A stretch of 64,000 bases of DNA from Chitinivibrionales bacterium (lineage in GTDB: Bacteria > Fibrobacterota > Chitinivibrionia > Chitinivibrionales > WJKA01), in NCBI GenBank assembly GCA_014728295.1, contig WJLW01000039.1, positions 48,490 to 112,489 of the forward strand. Reading direction: 5' to 3'. Shown piece after piece: positions 9,144 to 17,552 of this stretch. Every line of letters starts with the position of its first letter. Position 1 is the first letter of the stretch. Below the pieces are notes generated by a model. The model saw only the letters and a list, made by a program, of their open reading frames with translations, did not search any database and was not told where the DNA came from. The translations under genes were made by a program, and so were the position numbers.

Positions 9144-9815
9144 CTACTTGGGAAACTCATGCTTGGGAAGATCGTCAACCGGTATGTCACCCAGCGCCGG
9201 CGGGCCCTCTTCCGGCTGTACAAGGTAGACGATTAATGTCGCAACACCGGCAACACCAACTGCACCAAGCGAAATAGGCAACACGAGGTTGCGCTTTTCT
9301 TTCTGCGCATAGAGCTCAACTTTTGCCTGATCGGTTGTCCATTTGTAGGAGAAAGTAATAATGTTGTATTGATCGTTGACGGTAATGGTCGGTATGGCTT
9401 CAACATCAAAAGTTACGATTACGACATCATGCCACTCAGGCATCAGACCTTTAATGTCTTTGTTGTAGTCTACCCGTTTTTTTTCAATCTCAAAGCCGCT
9501 GATAGGCGCCTCGGATTGTGAAGGTATGGGCGAAGAACCCATCTCGGTGTCGTTGAATTCAAATATCAATTTGTTTTCTTTGCGTTTCAGATCGTAAAAG
9601 TAACTGGTCGGCTTATCTCGAAAGATGAAGTAGCAGGTAACCAGTTTTTCATCTTCCGTTTCACCTTTTTCGGCGGATAGCTGGATCCCCTCAAGGACGG
9701 CATTCTGTATTGCATTCTCGGCGGCAGGCGGTTGCGCTTCAATGCAGGCAAAAAAGGCTGCGCCAAGGAAAGCCATCCATATCTGCCTTGTCAATTGCGT
9801 TATAGCACTTTTCAT
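9144..9815 (-). CDS. Exported protein of unknown function, AMIN-like region
   Basis: 223 residues. An N-terminal signal segment (IWMAFLGAAFFACIEA) is followed by a beta-rich region whose strand pattern (LVTCYFIFRDKPTSYFYDL, then KLIFEFNDTEMG) recalls AMIN domains that localise envelope proteins to peptidoglycan. A second hydrophobic segment lies near the C-terminus (ISLGAVGVAGVATLIVYLV), followed by a proline-rich acidic tail. I cannot assign a family with confidence. It has its own promoter and stands alone between acpS and the large TPR gene. AAGGAG is 12 bases before the ATG, a long spacing. Confidence 0.6.
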   Translation of the reverse strand: MKSAITQLTRQIWMAFLGAAFFACIEAQPPAAENAIQNAVLEGIQLSAEKGETEDEKLVTCYFIFRDKPTSYFYDLKRKENKLIFEFNDTEMGSSPIPSQSEAPISGFEIEKKRVDYNKDIKGLMPEWHDVVIVTFDVEAIPTITVNDQYNIITFSYKWTTDQAKVELYAQKEKRNLVLPISLGAVGVAGVATLIVYLVQPEEGPPALGDIPVDDLPKHEFPK

Positions 9816-9852
9816 AGCTGCACCGGGCTCCTTAGTAGCTTTGCTGATATTA

Positions 9853-9882
9853 ATTATACCACATTTGAGACATCATAACCAA
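9853..9882 (-). promoter_or_regulatory. Sigma-70-type promoter for the AMIN-like exported protein
   Basis: A perfect TATAAT (minus strand of 9853-9858) is preceded 18 bases upstream by TTGGTT (9877-9882). It lies in the gap between acpS and the exported protein gene. Confidence 0.6.
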
Positions 9883-9904
9883 TATTGACGTAGCATAAAG
9901 GTAT

Positions 9905-10285
9905 TTAAGCGATTATAACCGTAGCGATACACTGCTTGCGTTCATGGCTGATTGACACGAGTTTTTGAGTGACACCTCGATCTTGCATTTTTTTTTCAAG
10001 TCGCTGATTGCATACTACTAATATAGGTTTTAGCGTACCCTCTGTAGAAATTATTTCGATACTTTTCCAGTTGGCCAGCGGCTGGATATCTACAGGAAGG
10101 GCTTTGTAAAACGCTTCTTTGCTTGCCCACCTTCCCGAAAAATGAATGGCCGGATGTGCTTTTTGCAGGCAATGACGCTTCTCGGCAGCGGTATAAACTT
10201 TGTCAAGAAAGTGATCGTCATAGGCAGTAATAAGCCTTTCAATCCTTCCGATTTCTACAATGTCAACACCTAACCCGATAATCAT
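9905..10285 (-). CDS. acpS: Holo-[acyl-carrier-protein] synthase
   Basis: 126 residues, the normal length for AcpS. The enzyme moves 4'-phosphopantetheine from CoA to a serine of acyl carrier protein, activating fatty acid synthesis in the cytoplasm. Both signature motifs are present: GLGVDIVEIGRI at the N-terminus (metal-binding Asp8) and FSGRWASKEAFYKAL in the middle (metal-binding Glu). The C-terminus SISHERKQCIATVII matches the SxSHxxxxAxAxVI strand. It lies 29 bases downstream of the FadL/TraF-like gene with no clear ribosome-binding site. Confidence 0.95.
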   Translation of the reverse strand: MIIGLGVDIVEIGRIERLITAYDDHFLDKVYTAAEKRHCLQKAHPAIHFSGRWASKEAFYKALPVDIQPLANWKSIEIISTEGTLKPILVVCNQRLEKKMQDRGVTQKLVSISHERKQCIATVIIA

Positions 10286-10314
10286 AGGCTATTACTTAAT
10301 CGTTGCAGGCGATG

Positions 10315-11538
10315 CTATCGCTGTTGCTCGGGCGTATTTTCTGCGGGCACAGTCTGCGTCGGTGCAGATTCTTCGGGGCTGCTGTAAAAGCCTTTACGGA
10401 CCTTGATATTCAGGCTTAATCCTGCCGAAAATACATGTCGTGAATTGGGACGCTGTCCGGGAAAGTACCCGAGTTCTTCGGTAAAATAGACATAGTTGAG
10501 GCTGAGCGGTCCGAGCATTGCTCCAACCCCGAACGTCGGATATCCCTGATTAATACCGCCGCGCAACGCAAGATATGTAAAATCTATTTCGGCCCCGGCA
10601 TGCAGCTTTTTGGCGAAATGTTCGTACTTTTTGCTGACCGGCTCAAATCCCCAGATATCGGAAATTTCCAGAGCGACAATTAAGCTGCGAATGATTTCAA
10701 TTTCTTGGGTAAAGGGGAAATAATAAGCCCCACCCAGATCCAGTTGCGGTACGACGACTTTGCCCCCGACCACTGCGAAGAAATCCTTGAGCGCATAGGC
10801 GAGGCGAAAGCCTTTGATATTATGCATGAAACCGACATCAAAGCTTACTCCGTGCTGAATATCTGCAAGGTCCCCAAGAATACCCAGAGAAGAGAGCACG
10901 TTTTGATCAAAATCCTGGGATATGCGGTGAGTGTCGGAATATTTGGTAATATGATTTTCGACCGGCGCGCGTCGTACATACTCCATCGAAATGCCGAACA
11001 GGTTGTTCTCGTGTTTCAGCGGTACGCCCACCGCCCAGGTAAGCACCAGGTCCTGCTGGCCGCGTATATTAAATTTGGGAACAAGATGACCCGTTTCACC
11101 GCTCAACGCTACAGGCCAGACGCTGTAAAAACCGAAGCCGAGGTTTTTTGTAGCAACAGTAAATTCGGGAAAATAGTCCAGGCCAATCCATTGGCCGTCC
11201 AGGCTGGATAAGTCCTGTATGAATGTCGTATCGATCTGGTTAATATCGTCAAGCTTATCTCCGTGTTCGCCCACAAAGTCGATATAATCCGTTATGTTGC
11301 CGAAAAATGACATTATCACCGGCGCCAGAGAGACCTGCAAATCGTCCTGCAATAAACTCAGGCCGGCCGGATTGTGAAAGATGGCCGTCCTGTCGGTGGT
11401 AACGGCAACGGTGGTATTCCCCATACCCATCGAGCGGATTCCGTCATAGGCAGGGCCTTTGGGTGCAGCATCCAGCAAACAAGTAATCACGGCTGCAAAG
11501 GCAAATGTTAAAGCTGTTTTGCTGATCGACCTGATCAT
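10315..11538 (-). CDS. Outer-membrane barrel protein, PorV/TraF-FadL-like
   Basis: 407 residues with a signal peptide (ISKTALTFAFAAVITCLLDA) and the sequence GIRSMGMGNTTVAVTTDRTA followed by NPAGLSLL, the conserved mouth region shared by PorV, TraF_2 and FadL-type barrels. Alternating amphipathic strands continue to a disordered Pro/Glu/Thr-rich tail, unusual because barrels normally end in an aromatic strand. AAGGA lies nine bases before the ATG. It begins 13 bases after the stop of the calcium-motif lipoprotein gene, so the two are likely cotranscribed, with acpS downstream. The substrate is unknown. Confidence 0.75.
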   Translation of the reverse strand: MIRSISKTALTFAFAAVITCLLDAAPKGPAYDGIRSMGMGNTTVAVTTDRTAIFHNPAGLSLLQDDLQVSLAPVIMSFFGNITDYIDFVGEHGDKLDDINQIDTTFIQDLSSLDGQWIGLDYFPEFTVATKNLGFGFYSVWPVALSGETGHLVPKFNIRGQQDLVLTWAVGVPLKHENNLFGISMEYVRRAPVENHITKYSDTHRISQDFDQNVLSSLGILGDLADIQHGVSFDVGFMHNIKGFRLAYALKDFFAVVGGKVVVPQLDLGGAYYFPFTQEIEIIRSLIVALEISDIWGFEPVSKKYEHFAKKLHAGAEIDFTYLALRGGINQGYPTFGVGAMLGPLSLNYVYFTEELGYFPGQRPNSRHVFSAGLSLNIKVRKGFYSSPEESAPTQTVPAENTPEQQR

Positions 11539-11551
11539 ATTGTGCGGTCCT

Positions 11552-13228
11552 TTATTGTAACAATTCTACTAAATATTTACGTAAGCTTTCGGGGGGAATC
11601 CCTTCCATAACATCTTCATCGATAAGCCCGTCCCTATCGTTGTCGAATCCGTCGTACCACTCTTCATCCAGGCCGTAGTCGCCACCGGTGAATTCCCCCG
11701 CAGCATCGGGGATCGGGCCGGTGTATCTCGGCAGTGAATCTGGTATCGTAATTGTGGCGGCTGCATGACGGGAGAGAAATGACAAACTGGTTTGGACGGT
11801 ATCCCATGAGGTTCCGGCAATGTCTATTACGGCGTCGGTATCGGATTCCCATTGCATGGGGTAAAGCTTGAGCGGTATAGCCGGACTTCTCACCGGTGTG
11901 CGATCGGCCGGATCGGAGTCGTAGTAATCGCCGTCATCATCAGCGGTATCGGCTACGATGCGGGTGTCCTCATCCGTCAGTCCGTCGCCGTCATTGTCTT
12001 TGCCGTCCATGATTTCTTCATCAACGCCCCAGTCGCCCCCGATAAATTCGTAGGTCCAGCCACCGGTCCAGTGAAAGCGCTGGTAGTCCAAACCGGTGTC
12101 GTTTTCAAAACCCGTCAGGCTGTAATACTGCGAACTGTCACGCATGTGCGCTGAATCGCCGATGTGAAAATGACCTTGCAATGCTCCGGGGGCGAATAGA
12201 TCAATTTTCTTGTCACCGTCCCAGTCGATCCAGACCATGCGCTGTTGACCGGCCATGCCGTTGACTTCGTAATAATCACTGTCGTTGTCTGTATAATCGT
12301 CGTAGTAAAAATATGGCAGGATATTTTTAAAATTGCCGATCATTTGCCCAACGTCTGCGATCATGCCCGTGTCGAGATTGTCGTCTCTTTTGAGTTCGTT
12401 GTTGAAATTGGTGTAGCTGGTATCGGCCTGCAATATCGAATGATAAATCAGATCAATTGTCGGGTTGATATCCAGCGGCGTTTTATTCAGGTTTCTTAAG
12501 CTGTCAAGTTCCATGTCGTCAAGCGATTGCATGTCCTGTGTCAAAATACGGAATGTTTTTCTTTCTTCCATACTTTCATCCCAATCAAGCCGGTCGTTGT
12601 GGTTGAGATCGATAATGCCCAGGATGGCTCGAACACTGATTTCCATAAGGTAATCTGATTCATACTGTTCCCGTTGAATGACTTGATCCATGCTGTGCCA
12701 GTCGCGGTTGATCTTTTCCAGGCCCTTGATTGCCTGACTGATTGCATCATAAAGAATTTTACGTTCCCAGAATACCGAATCGATTACGGACACACGGGCT
12801 AGTGTGTCGCCGGAAGCAAGCACGATCGGATCTGTCATGGTAACCGTATCCGCGGTTAAATCAACTGACGCATCGGTCCTGAACAGAAATGGTATATCCT
12901 CGGAGTTTTCGCGGCCTGGATTGATCTGGTCCCAAATATCGTTGAGATCAACTCCCGCAATACGCAGCTTGCATTTGCCCCAATAAAAAAGCGCTTCGGT
13001 AAGGGTCGTATCACCGTTTTCTTTATTATCTTCTGTAATAGCTTCTTCGAAAAGCGCCAGGGCTTTCTCATATTGCTCCTTGTCAAGCTTCTTCTTGCCC
13101 TCGATGATCAGTGCCGGCGCACCGCGTTTACGGGCCGCTGCGATGGGTTCTGCGGGCTCGAAAAGATTGCAGGAAGCGAAAATCAAACCTCCCAGAGCCA
13201 CTGCCAGTAACGCTCGTGCAGAGAACAT
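11552..13228 (-). CDS. Lipoprotein with TPR-like start and several EF-hand/thrombospondin-3-like calcium motifs
   Basis: About 558 residues. The ATG at 13228 has AAGGA six bases upstream and gives a lipoprotein signal (ALLAVALGGLIFASC); an upstream in-frame start at 13282 would remove it. After the lipid anchor a helix pair resembles one or two TPRs (KKKLDKEQYEKALALFEEAI). Acidic loops follow: DLNHNDRLDWDE, DWDGDKKIDLF, DGKDNDGDGLTDED and DGFDNDRDGLIDED, the last two typical of thrombospondin type-3 repeats that bind calcium. The recurring GGDWGVDEE/GGDYGLDEE phrase shows an internal duplication. It is likely a calcium-stabilised surface lipoprotein; no specific function is evident. Confidence 0.75.
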   Translation of the reverse strand: MFSARALLAVALGGLIFASCNLFEPAEPIAAARKRGAPALIIEGKKKLDKEQYEKALALFEEAITEDNKENGDTTLTEALFYWGKCKLRIAGVDLNDIWDQINPGRENSEDIPFLFRTDASVDLTADTVTMTDPIVLASGDTLARVSVIDSVFWERKILYDAISQAIKGLEKINRDWHSMDQVIQREQYESDYLMEISVRAILGIIDLNHNDRLDWDESMEERKTFRILTQDMQSLDDMELDSLRNLNKTPLDINPTIDLIYHSILQADTSYTNFNNELKRDDNLDTGMIADVGQMIGNFKNILPYFYYDDYTDNDSDYYEVNGMAGQQRMVWIDWDGDKKIDLFAPGALQGHFHIGDSAHMRDSSQYYSLTGFENDTGLDYQRFHWTGGWTYEFIGGDWGVDEEIMDGKDNDGDGLTDEDTRIVADTADDDGDYYDSDPADRTPVRSPAIPLKLYPMQWESDTDAVIDIAGTSWDTVQTSLSFLSRHAAATITIPDSLPRYTGPIPDAAGEFTGGDYGLDEEWYDGFDNDRDGLIDEDVMEGIPPESLRKYLVELLQ

Positions 13229-13309
13229 AGCTTTTCCTTGGATAAGAGAGTACGTGGTTTGCAGTTTCAAAGGCCAGAGCACCTTAATCGCGGGTCGTTT
13301 TCAGTCGTT

Positions 13310-13338
13310 AGAATAATATAAGAAATATATCGCGGCAA
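13310..13338 (-). promoter_or_regulatory. Possible sigma-70 promoter for the calcium-motif lipoprotein operon
   Basis: TTGCCG (13333-13338) and TATTCT (13310-13315) on the minus strand are 17 bases apart, within the divergent gap shared with the glycosyltransferase gene. Confidence 0.35.
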
Positions 13339-13414
13339 GTACAAGGCTTTGATATTTTGGTTAATAGAATATTTTTATTATGCCTGTACCGCTAGTATAG
13401 TTGAAAATGAGCAC

Positions 13415-14551
13415 ATGATGAGCTTTTCACCAATCCCGGCGCCGACTGCAATTCTTGCAGGACTTTTGCTTGCCTACAGTATGCTCATTGTGAGGTTGCT
13501 GATTGCGGTTCTGAGAAGAGGAGTCATTCCTGTTGAGCGGGGAACTGCATTGCCCGGCGTTTCGGTTATTATTGCTTTCAAGGATGAAGAGTTGCGTTTG
13601 ACGGACTGCCTCAAAACGCTGGCCGCACAGAAGTATCCCGGGGATGTTGAGATTGTGCTGGTAAACGACGGGTCGCGTGACGAGTATCGCCGGGCAATAA
13701 ATGCGGGAGCGGAATCGATGCTCCATAAACTGAAGCTTGTTGATTCGCACTATTCCGACCATGAAGCCCTTACCAGCAAACAGCAGGCGCTCGATTGCGG
13801 CGTCAATCAGGCGCGCAACGAATGGCTGGTTTTCACGGATGCGGATATGGTGTTTGAAACAGACTGGCTGCAGCATATGATGCGCAGTGCCGCACAGACA
13901 CAGGCCGATGTTGTCTTCGGGCATACCGCTATGCTCACCGCATCCCGTGCAACATGGTGGCACCCAATTGAAAGATGGCAGCTTGCCTTTCTCAATGCGA
14001 TTGCATTTGCATTTAACCGGGCCGGTTTTGCCGGTTCCTGTATGGGTAACAACCTCGCGATGCGGGCGACATGCTACCAGGTGCTCGGCGGGCAGCGCGG
14101 CATCGGCTATTCGCTCACCGAGGATCGGGCCTTGTATCTGCGTGCCTTCAAAATGAAGATGAACGTTCAACACTGCATGCCGTTTTTACCCAAAGCCCGA
14201 ACCTATCCTTCTGCAGGCCTTGCCGCCTGGATACGCCAGATGCTGCGTTGGGCAAAAGGTGGATTCGGTAAGTTGAGCCTGCTGTTGCCGATCGGGGTGC
14301 TGAGTTTTGTGCAATTGCTGCTTACCGGCCTTGCCCCGGCAATCCATCTGCCCGCTTTGCTGGAAAACCTTGTGCTGGTCAACTTTATGGTCACCTGGCT
14401 TCTGGTCGCACTGGCCTTTGTGAGAATCGGCACGAGGTCGCATGCGTTGTTGTTTCCCCTGTATTGCTGCGTGCTGATATTGGAGTCTGTCTGTTTTATA
14501 TTTGTAGCGCTGTTTATTCGGTCCACAAAATGGAAATCACGTCACTACTGA
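13415..14551 (+). CDS. Membrane-bound family 2 glycosyltransferase
   Basis: About 378 residues. One N-terminal membrane helix (ILAGLLLAYSMLIVRLLIAVL), a GT-A domain, and three helices at the C-terminus. The catalytic landmarks are present: VSVIIAFKDE opening strand, VLVNDGSRD, the metal-binding FTDADM, the catalytic-base region SLTEDRAL, and QMLRW, the counterpart of the QxxRW acceptor-site motif of processive GT2 enzymes. It likely transfers a sugar from a nucleotide donor to a lipid or polymer at the inner membrane. The start is at 13415, with an adjacent ATG at 13418; a longer reading from 13349 has no support. The radical SAM gene begins 12 bases downstream, suggesting a shared pathway. 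Confidence 0.85.
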   Translation: MMSFSPIPAPTAILAGLLLAYSMLIVRLLIAVLRRGVIPVERGTALPGVSVIIAFKDEELRLTDCLKTLAAQKYPGDVEIVLVNDGSRDEYRRAINAGAESMLHKLKLVDSHYSDHEALTSKQQALDCGVNQARNEWLVFTDADMVFETDWLQHMMRSAAQTQADVVFGHTAMLTASRATWWHPIERWQLAFLNAIAFAFNRAGFAGSCMGNNLAMRATCYQVLGGQRGIGYSLTEDRALYLRAFKMKMNVQHCMPFLPKARTYPSAGLAAWIRQMLRWAKGGFGKLSLLLPIGVLSFVQLLLTGLAPAIHLPALLENLVLVNFMVTWLLVALAFVRIGTRSHALLFPLYCCVLILESVCFIFVALFIRSTKWKSRHY

Positions 14552-14563
14552 GATCTTTCACGA

Positions 14564-15559
14564 ATGTTCCACTACAAACCACTTCTGCTTCACTATTTCA
14601 TCACCAATCGCTGCAATGCCAGGTGTTCGTTTTGTGACATCTGGTGTGAAAAGCCCAAAGCCGATGCGCAACTTGCAAATGTAAAGATTAACCTGCGCCA
14701 TGCACGGAGCGCTGGATGCCGGTTTGTGGATTTTACCGGTGGCGAGCCCCTGCTCAACAGCGAATTGCCGGCTTTTCTCCTACATGCGAAGCAGCTCGGA
14801 TTCATTACGTCGGTTACGACAAATTGTCTGCTGTTTGAGCAGCGTGCGGCAGAACTGGCCGGTCTGGTAGATTTGCTGCACTTTAGTATTGATGCTGATA
14901 CTGCAGCCCATCATGACAGAATACGAGGTGTTGCCTCATTCCGGCAGGTAGTGAATGCTATTCCGCTTGCTTTGCACCACGATCTGGTGCCCGACCTGTT
15001 GTTTACTTATACGGATGAAAATATCGATGCTGTTGAAGGCGTGTATGCATATGCCAAAACGTATCGCCTCATGTTGATTCTTGATCCGGTTTTTGCTACG
15101 GAGTCTTCGGATACCGTAACCGTTCTAACCCATCAAAAAGCGCGCCGGTTTGCCCGGCGACCGGGGGTTTATCTCAATCCGGCACATCTTCGTTTGCGAA
15201 AGCAGGGCGGGAATCAGCCTGATCGGCCGGCATGTCGTGCAGTTACATCAACCGTCGTGATTCTGCCTGATAACAGACTGGCCCTGCCGTGCTACCACCA
15301 TTTTTCAAATACTATTGCCTTGCAAGGCAATCTCTTGGAAGAGTTGCAGAACACATTACGCCTGAACGCAGAGCGCTATCAGGGTAAATATCCCTTTTGC
15401 AACGGGTGTCACATAAATTGCTACTTTGATCCATCTTTTTCGAGTCAAATAAATCGATTAACTTTGCTCAGCTCTTTTGCCAAGCTGAAATACGCTTTCT
15501 GGAAATATGTAATTTATAAAAGGAAATTGCCTGTTCTGAGAAAAGGTGCAGTGATGTAG
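14564..15559 (+). CDS. Radical SAM protein with a C-terminal cysteine-rich region
   Basis: 331 residues. CNARCSFC near the N-terminus is the CxxxCxxC motif that holds the SAM-binding [4Fe-4S] cluster, followed by VDFTGGEPLL, the GGEP SAM-binding motif. The C-terminal part carries further cysteines (CRAV, LPCYH, FCNGCHINCYF) in the manner of SPASM/twitch domains that bind auxiliary clusters and act on peptides or carbohydrates. The substrate is unknown. It follows the GT2 glycosyltransferase by 12 bases and precedes three secreted beta-helix proteins, so modification of a surface glycan or exported protein is a reasonable inference. Confidence 0.85.
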   Translation: MFHYKPLLLHYFITNRCNARCSFCDIWCEKPKADAQLANVKINLRHARSAGCRFVDFTGGEPLLNSELPAFLLHAKQLGFITSVTTNCLLFEQRAAELAGLVDLLHFSIDADTAAHHDRIRGVASFRQVVNAIPLALHHDLVPDLLFTYTDENIDAVEGVYAYAKTYRLMLILDPVFATESSDTVTVLTHQKARRFARRPGVYLNPAHLRLRKQGGNQPDRPACRAVTSTVVILPDNRLALPCYHHFSNTIALQGNLLEELQNTLRLNAERYQGKYPFCNGCHINCYFDPSFSSQINRLTLLSSFAKLKYAFWKYVIYKRKLPVLRKGAVM

Positions 15560-15632
15560 TCATGCGAACAATAGCTTATCTTTATCTCAAACAGCAAAAT
15601 CAAACGCGTAAATAGCATTTGGCATTTTTTAT

Positions 15633-15660
15633 TTGCTAAAGAACGGACTGGATATATATT
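15633..15660 (+). promoter_or_regulatory. Possible sigma-70 promoter before the first beta-helix gene
   Basis: TTGCTA (15633-15638) and TATATT (15655-15660) are separated by 16 bases. If used, it leaves a leader of about 135 bases that contains a perfect 10-bp inverted repeat. Confidence 0.35.
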
Positions 15661-15725
15661 TTAAGAATGAAGTTAAGGAAGAGAGGATAAACTTAATATT
15701 GTAACACGATATTATTCCTCTTTCA

Positions 15726-15766
15726 AGACTTATTTAATCGAATAACCATCGCTCAAAAATAAGTCT
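15726..15766 (+). repeat. 10-bp inverted repeat in the leader of the beta-helix cluster
   Basis: AGACTTATTT (15726-15735) and AAATAAGTCT (15757-15766) are exact reverse complements with a 21-base loop. It could fold in RNA or bind a dimeric regulator. It lies 37 bases before the chosen start codon. Confidence 0.4.
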
Positions 15767-15802
15767 ATCATGGTGTCGGCCTTTTCTTCAACGTTTAGAA
15801 AT

Positions 15803-16651
15803 ATGCGAGCAAAGAACAAGATACGTGTTAAGCGCTTTGGAAACGTGGTAATGGTTACTTTATCATTACTGCTTTTCCTGTATTCGGTGGGGGCGAGTAC
15901 GTCGTACGTTGTGCCTTCCGATGAATGCAAAACAGTTTCGCATGCTATGATCAAAACCAGGCCCGGAGATACTATCCTGGTTGACAAAGGTGTCTACAAG
16001 GAACATGTTTATGTCGAAAATGGAGTGGTTCTGCACGCGAAGAGCTTGTTTGAGGCTATTTTCGACGGCGCGGGTCGGGAGCATGTGGTTACGCTTGGCG
16101 GCAATGCGCATATCAGCGGATTTGAAATCCGTAACGGCATGATTGGTGTATTTTCGCAAGGAGCCGGAAACTCGATTCTAAAATGCAAAGTTGTTAACAA
16201 CTGGGGTTCCGGAATTATCTGTATTGGAAATTTGCCGAAAATTATGGACAATATCATCGCCTATAACAAAGGAAGTGGAATACAGGGCTGGAAAGTCAGG
16301 GCCACATCGTATCCGTCAATTTCGCATAACACGATTGCTTTCAACGCCAATCATGGTATTGCAATTGGGGGACCGTCCGATCTGGGCGTTGAAAACAACA
16401 TAATCGCCTTCAACCGGCAATTTGCCGTTAAAATTTCGCAGGACGCGCCTGCCATCAGATTGTTCAGCAATTGTTTTTATGCCAACGAAGGATTCGTACC
16501 GTTGCCGAAAAAGAATTTTTCCTTCGATCCGCAGTTTGTAGAACCGAAAAAATTGAATTTCACACTAAGTAGTCATTCGCCGTGCAAAGCAAGGAGCTTG
16601 AAAAGGGAAGACCTTGGTGCCCGGATTAAATATGCTACACATAACCTCTAA
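15803..16651 (+). CDS. Secreted right-handed parallel beta-helix protein (paralogue 1)
   Basis: About 282 residues with a basic N-terminus and signal segment (VVMVTLSLLLFLYSVGAST). The body has PbH1-type coils with stacked Asn and Ile positions (IIAYNKGSGIQGW, HNTIAFNANHGIAIGG, ENNIIAFNRQF) and the DUF1565-like opening GDTILVDKGVYKEHVYVENG. Such folds occur in pectate lyase-like enzymes and polysaccharide-binding surface proteins; no catalytic residues can be pointed out. Two close paralogues lie at 16669 and 19995. The ATG at 15803 is preferred to 15770, which would give an overlong N-terminus. The next paralogue begins 17 bases after its stop. Confidence 0.8.
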   Translation: MRAKNKIRVKRFGNVVMVTLSLLLFLYSVGASTSYVVPSDECKTVSHAMIKTRPGDTILVDKGVYKEHVYVENGVVLHAKSLFEAIFDGAGREHVVTLGGNAHISGFEIRNGMIGVFSQGAGNSILKCKVVNNWGSGIICIGNLPKIMDNIIAYNKGSGIQGWKVRATSYPSISHNTIAFNANHGIAIGGPSDLGVENNIIAFNRQFAVKISQDAPAIRLFSNCFYANEGFVPLPKKNFSFDPQFVEPKKLNFTLSSHSPCKARSLKREDLGARIKYATHNL

Positions 16652-16668
16652 GCCAGAAGGAAGCGAGT

Positions 16669-17490
16669 ATGCGAAAAAGTTTCCGTTTTGAGCTAATGGC
16701 CATAAAGCTGTGTGTTTGCGCACTTGCGCTGGCGCCGACACTTCTGTTTGCCGGAAAAGCGATTATCGTTCCATCCAGCGAAGCCCAAACCATTGCTCTG
16801 GCATTTATCAAAGCAAGAGCGGGCGATACTGTATTAGTAGAAAACGGTATCTATCGCGAAAACATTTTTGTTGAAGCTGGGGTGATCCTGAAAGCCCGAC
16901 ACAAGCAAAAGGCAATTCTTGACGGCAAAGGTAAAGGTACCGTCGTCACACTAGGGCGGAATTCGGCTGTTGACGGGTTTGTTATTCGCAACGGTACGAT
17001 TGGTGTTTTTTCAAAGAATGCCAACAATTCGATAATTAACTGTCGTATAGAGAACAACTGGCAGACCGGGATAATATGCGTTCGCCATTTGCCCAGAATT
17101 GAAGATAACCTGCTGGTTTTTAACCGGGCATCTGGCATTCAGGGGTGGGACGTGCGCTCTACCGGAGACGCCATTAAGCACAACACGATTGCTTTCAATG
17201 AAAACCATGGTGTCGCAATCGGCGGCAAGTCATCGGTTATTATCGAAAACAACATAATCGCTTTTAACGAACGCTTCCCGTATAAAATTCTGCCCGAAGC
17301 CGAAAAAGTGAAAATGACGAACAACAACTTTTATCAAAATCTGTGGCAACCGACTGCGCTTCCTTCAGGAAATTTCAGCTATGATCCGAAATTTGCCGCG
17401 CCGCGCAGTGGTATGAACTTCAAGTCACGCGGTAATCTGGCATGCCCGGAATGCCCGAAAGATCAGATTCCGGGTGTGCGTACGCAATGA
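16669..17490 (+). CDS. Secreted right-handed parallel beta-helix protein (paralogue 2)
   Basis: 273 residues, with signal peptide (LCVCALALAPTLLFAG). It shares the whole architecture of paralogue 1: KARAGDTVLVENGIYRENIF, VTLGRNSAVDGFVIRNGTIG, IEDNLLVFNRASGIQGW and HNTIAFNENHGVAIGG align residue by residue. AGAAGGAAGCGAGT before the ATG supplies the ribosome site. The C-terminus has a Cys pair (CPEC) not seen in the other copies. Located in an apparent operon with paralogue 1 and the barrel-TPR protein. The product presumably acts outside the cell; ligand unknown. Confidence 0.8.
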   Translation: MRKSFRFELMAIKLCVCALALAPTLLFAGKAIIVPSSEAQTIALAFIKARAGDTVLVENGIYRENIFVEAGVILKARHKQKAILDGKGKGTVVTLGRNSAVDGFVIRNGTIGVFSKNANNSIINCRIENNWQTGIICVRHLPRIEDNLLVFNRASGIQGWDVRSTGDAIKHNTIAFNENHGVAIGGKSSVIIENNIIAFNERFPYKILPEAEKVKMTNNNFYQNLWQPTALPSGNFSYDPKFAAPRSGMNFKSRGNLACPECPKDQIPGVRTQ

Positions 17491-17552
17491 ATTCAGCCGT
17501 CTTAACATACATACGTGCGTTTGTATTAACTCCTGTAAGAAAGAGTTTTTCT

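Noticed and set aside
13427..14173. Long minus-strand open frame opposite the glycosyltransferase
   Set aside because: It lies wholly antisense to a gene with clear GT2 motifs and has no recognisable domain; its composition is that of a shadow frame.
15618..15637. Sigma-54 promoter before the first beta-helix gene
   Set aside because: TTGGCAT and TTGC are present but the GG and GC pairs are 14 bases apart instead of 12.
17442..17552. Longer N-terminus for the barrel-TPR protein
   Set aside because: It would overlap the preceding beta-helix gene and bury the signal peptide; the ATG at 17553 gives a normal export signal.
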